Below, in pieces: positions 63,285 through 64,000 of a DNA stretch of 64,000 bases. This stretch comes from Photobacterium indicum (lineage in GTDB: Bacteria; Pseudomonadota; Gammaproteobacteria; Enterobacterales; Vibrionaceae). Where the stretch lies: NCBI RefSeq assembly GCF_003026215.1, contig NZ_PYOC01000019.1, positions 20,070-84,069 of the forward strand. Reading direction: 5' to 3'. Each line of letters begins with the position of its first letter. The first letter of the stretch is position 1. A program made the position numbers and the translations under genes. The notes beneath the pieces are model-generated. The model made no database searches. It worked only from the letters and a program-made list of their open reading frames with translations, and was not told where the DNA came from.

Positions 63285-63462
63285 GTCATTGAGCAGAGCA
63301 TTGAGATATTTGCGGTATTTATCAACAGCATTTACCTCATCTCATTACTGGTGTTGAATACTGATATCCAGTATTCAACACATCAATTTGGTATAGATAA
63401 CGGCTTTAACGAGCAAAAATCAAGCAGGCGAACCATTTGCTCGATTTTTCTCGAAAAAAAAG

Positions 63463-63491
63463 TTGACGAAAGAGCCTAAAACCCGTTTAAT
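63463..63491 (+). promoter_or_regulatory. Stable-RNA promoter of the tRNA operon
   Basis: TTGACG, 17 bases, TTTAAT, followed by a GC-rich discriminator (AGCGCTCCG) and preceded by an A-rich UP-like stretch, is what rRNA/tRNA promoters look like. The start would be about five bases before the first tRNA. Confidence 0.85.
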
Positions 63492-63502
63492 AGCGCTCCG
63501 TT

Positions 63503-63578
63503 GCCTCGATAGCTCAGTCGGTAGAGCAGAGGATTGAAAATCCTCGTGTCGGTGGTTCGATTCCGCCTCGAGGCACCA
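63503..63578 (+). tRNA. tRNA-Phe (GAA)
   Basis: This 76-nt sequence has CCA encoded, acceptor GCCTCGA with TCGAGGC, and the anticodon loop TTGAAAA giving GAA. It closely matches E. coli tRNA-Phe, and an identical copy lies at 63924-63999. Confidence 0.97.
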
Positions 63579-63637
63579 TTATTTCTTTTTGTTCGTTAGA
63601 ATATGAGAAATACGGTGCAAGCAACGAAATAGATAAT

Positions 63638-63713
63638 TCCCTTTTAGTTCAGTTGGTAGAACGCCGGACTGTTAATCCGTATGTCGCTGGTTCAAGTCCA
63701 GCAAAGGGAGCCA
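63638..63713 (+). tRNA. tRNA-Asn (GTT)
   Basis: This 76-nt tRNA has acceptor TCCCTTT pairing with AAAGGGA, anticodon GTT in CTGTTAA and encoded GCCA end. The pattern matches E. coli tRNA-Asn. Confidence 0.97.
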
Positions 63714-63763
63714 AATTCGTTTTTGAGTTACATGTTAACTTGAAGACAACAAAGATTTAGTGT

Positions 63764-63839
<76 letters not shown>

Positions 63840-63923
63840 TTTCTTAGCAAACGCTGTGTAGCATTAACCAAGGTTGTGTAACATTAGCTTTGCAAAAGTA
63901 AAAGCCTAACCGCTTTCACTTTT

Positions 63924-63999
63924 GCCTCGATAGCTCAGTCGGTAGAGCAGAGGATTGAAAATCCTCGTGTCGGTGGTTCGATTCCGCCTCGAGGCACCA
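63924..63999 (+). tRNA. tRNA-Phe (GAA), second copy
   Basis: This copy is identical over 76 nt to the tRNA-Phe at 63503-63578. It ends one base before the window edge; the array may continue. Confidence 0.97.
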
Positions 64000-64000
64000 T

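Overview
The window is a 64 kb stretch of a gammaproteobacterial chromosome, almost entirely core housekeeping genes at moderate, roughly even GC. Gene content and order follow the Escherichia coli 60-67 minute region (relA-rlmD-barA; rpoE-rse-lepAB-rnc-era-recO-pdxJ-acpS; nadB; sdhE/ygfZ; ubiI-ubiH-ygfB; zapA-ssrS-fau; serA/rpiA; argP-argO-mscS-fbaA-pgk-epd-tktA; metK-sprT-endA-rsmE-gshB-yqgE-ruvX; pilT-yggS-proC-yggT-yggU-rdgB-hemW; trmB-mutY-yggX-mltC). The rearrangements (rpoE block placed next to acpS and nadB, no speAB, no ansB, an NqrM-type gene, a DUF4426 gene, ArgP/ArgO pair, short palindromic repeats with TATACCCA ends) point to the Vibrionaceae, most likely Photobacterium. The species call is inference from gene order and protein character, not from a search.

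Layout. 1-4.9 kb: mazG, relA and rlmD on the minus strand, diverging from the hybrid sensor kinase barA. 7.8-17 kb: two linked minus-strand blocks, rpoE-rseA-rseB-rseC then lepA-lepB-rnc-era-recO-pdxJ-acpS, covering the envelope stress response, protein secretion and ribosome/RNA maturation; a good sigma-E type promoter lies about 200 bases upstream of rpoE. 17.5-25.4 kb: nadB, the sdhE-ygfX pair, ygfZ with a YbaK-type deacylase, a four-CxxC unknown protein, a LysR regulator, a compact DUF134/NifX-like/NqrM operon, and a small orphan gene. 25.5-30.8 kb: a solitary gcvH, ubiI-ubiH-ygfB, then divergent zapA, 6S RNA and fau. 31-37.5 kb: rpiA, serA, yggE, argP/argO, a second YbaK-type protein and mscS. 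37.8-45.2 kb: central carbon metabolism (fbaA, pgk, epd, tktA) and metK with a MetJ-like operator. 45.2-50.2 kb: a 268-bp palindromic MITE-like element, sprT, endA, rsmE, gshB, yqgE-ruvX. 50.5-63.3 kb: pilT-pilU diverging from yggS-proC-yggT-yggU, a DUF4426 gene, a second MITE-like element directly in front of rdgB-hemW, a short YggN-like protein, glutaminase, trmB, mutY, yggX and mltC. 63.5-64 kb: a tRNA operon (Phe-Asn-Thr-Phe) behind a textbook stable-RNA promoter, running to the window edge.

There is no prophage, transposase, CRISPR array, toxin-antitoxin or obvious defence island. The least ordinary items are the two related MITE-like palindromes plus a third solo end, the DUF134/NifX/NqrM metal-related operon, a palindromic repeat cluster between ruvX and pilU, and several structured leaders and operator-like palindromes.
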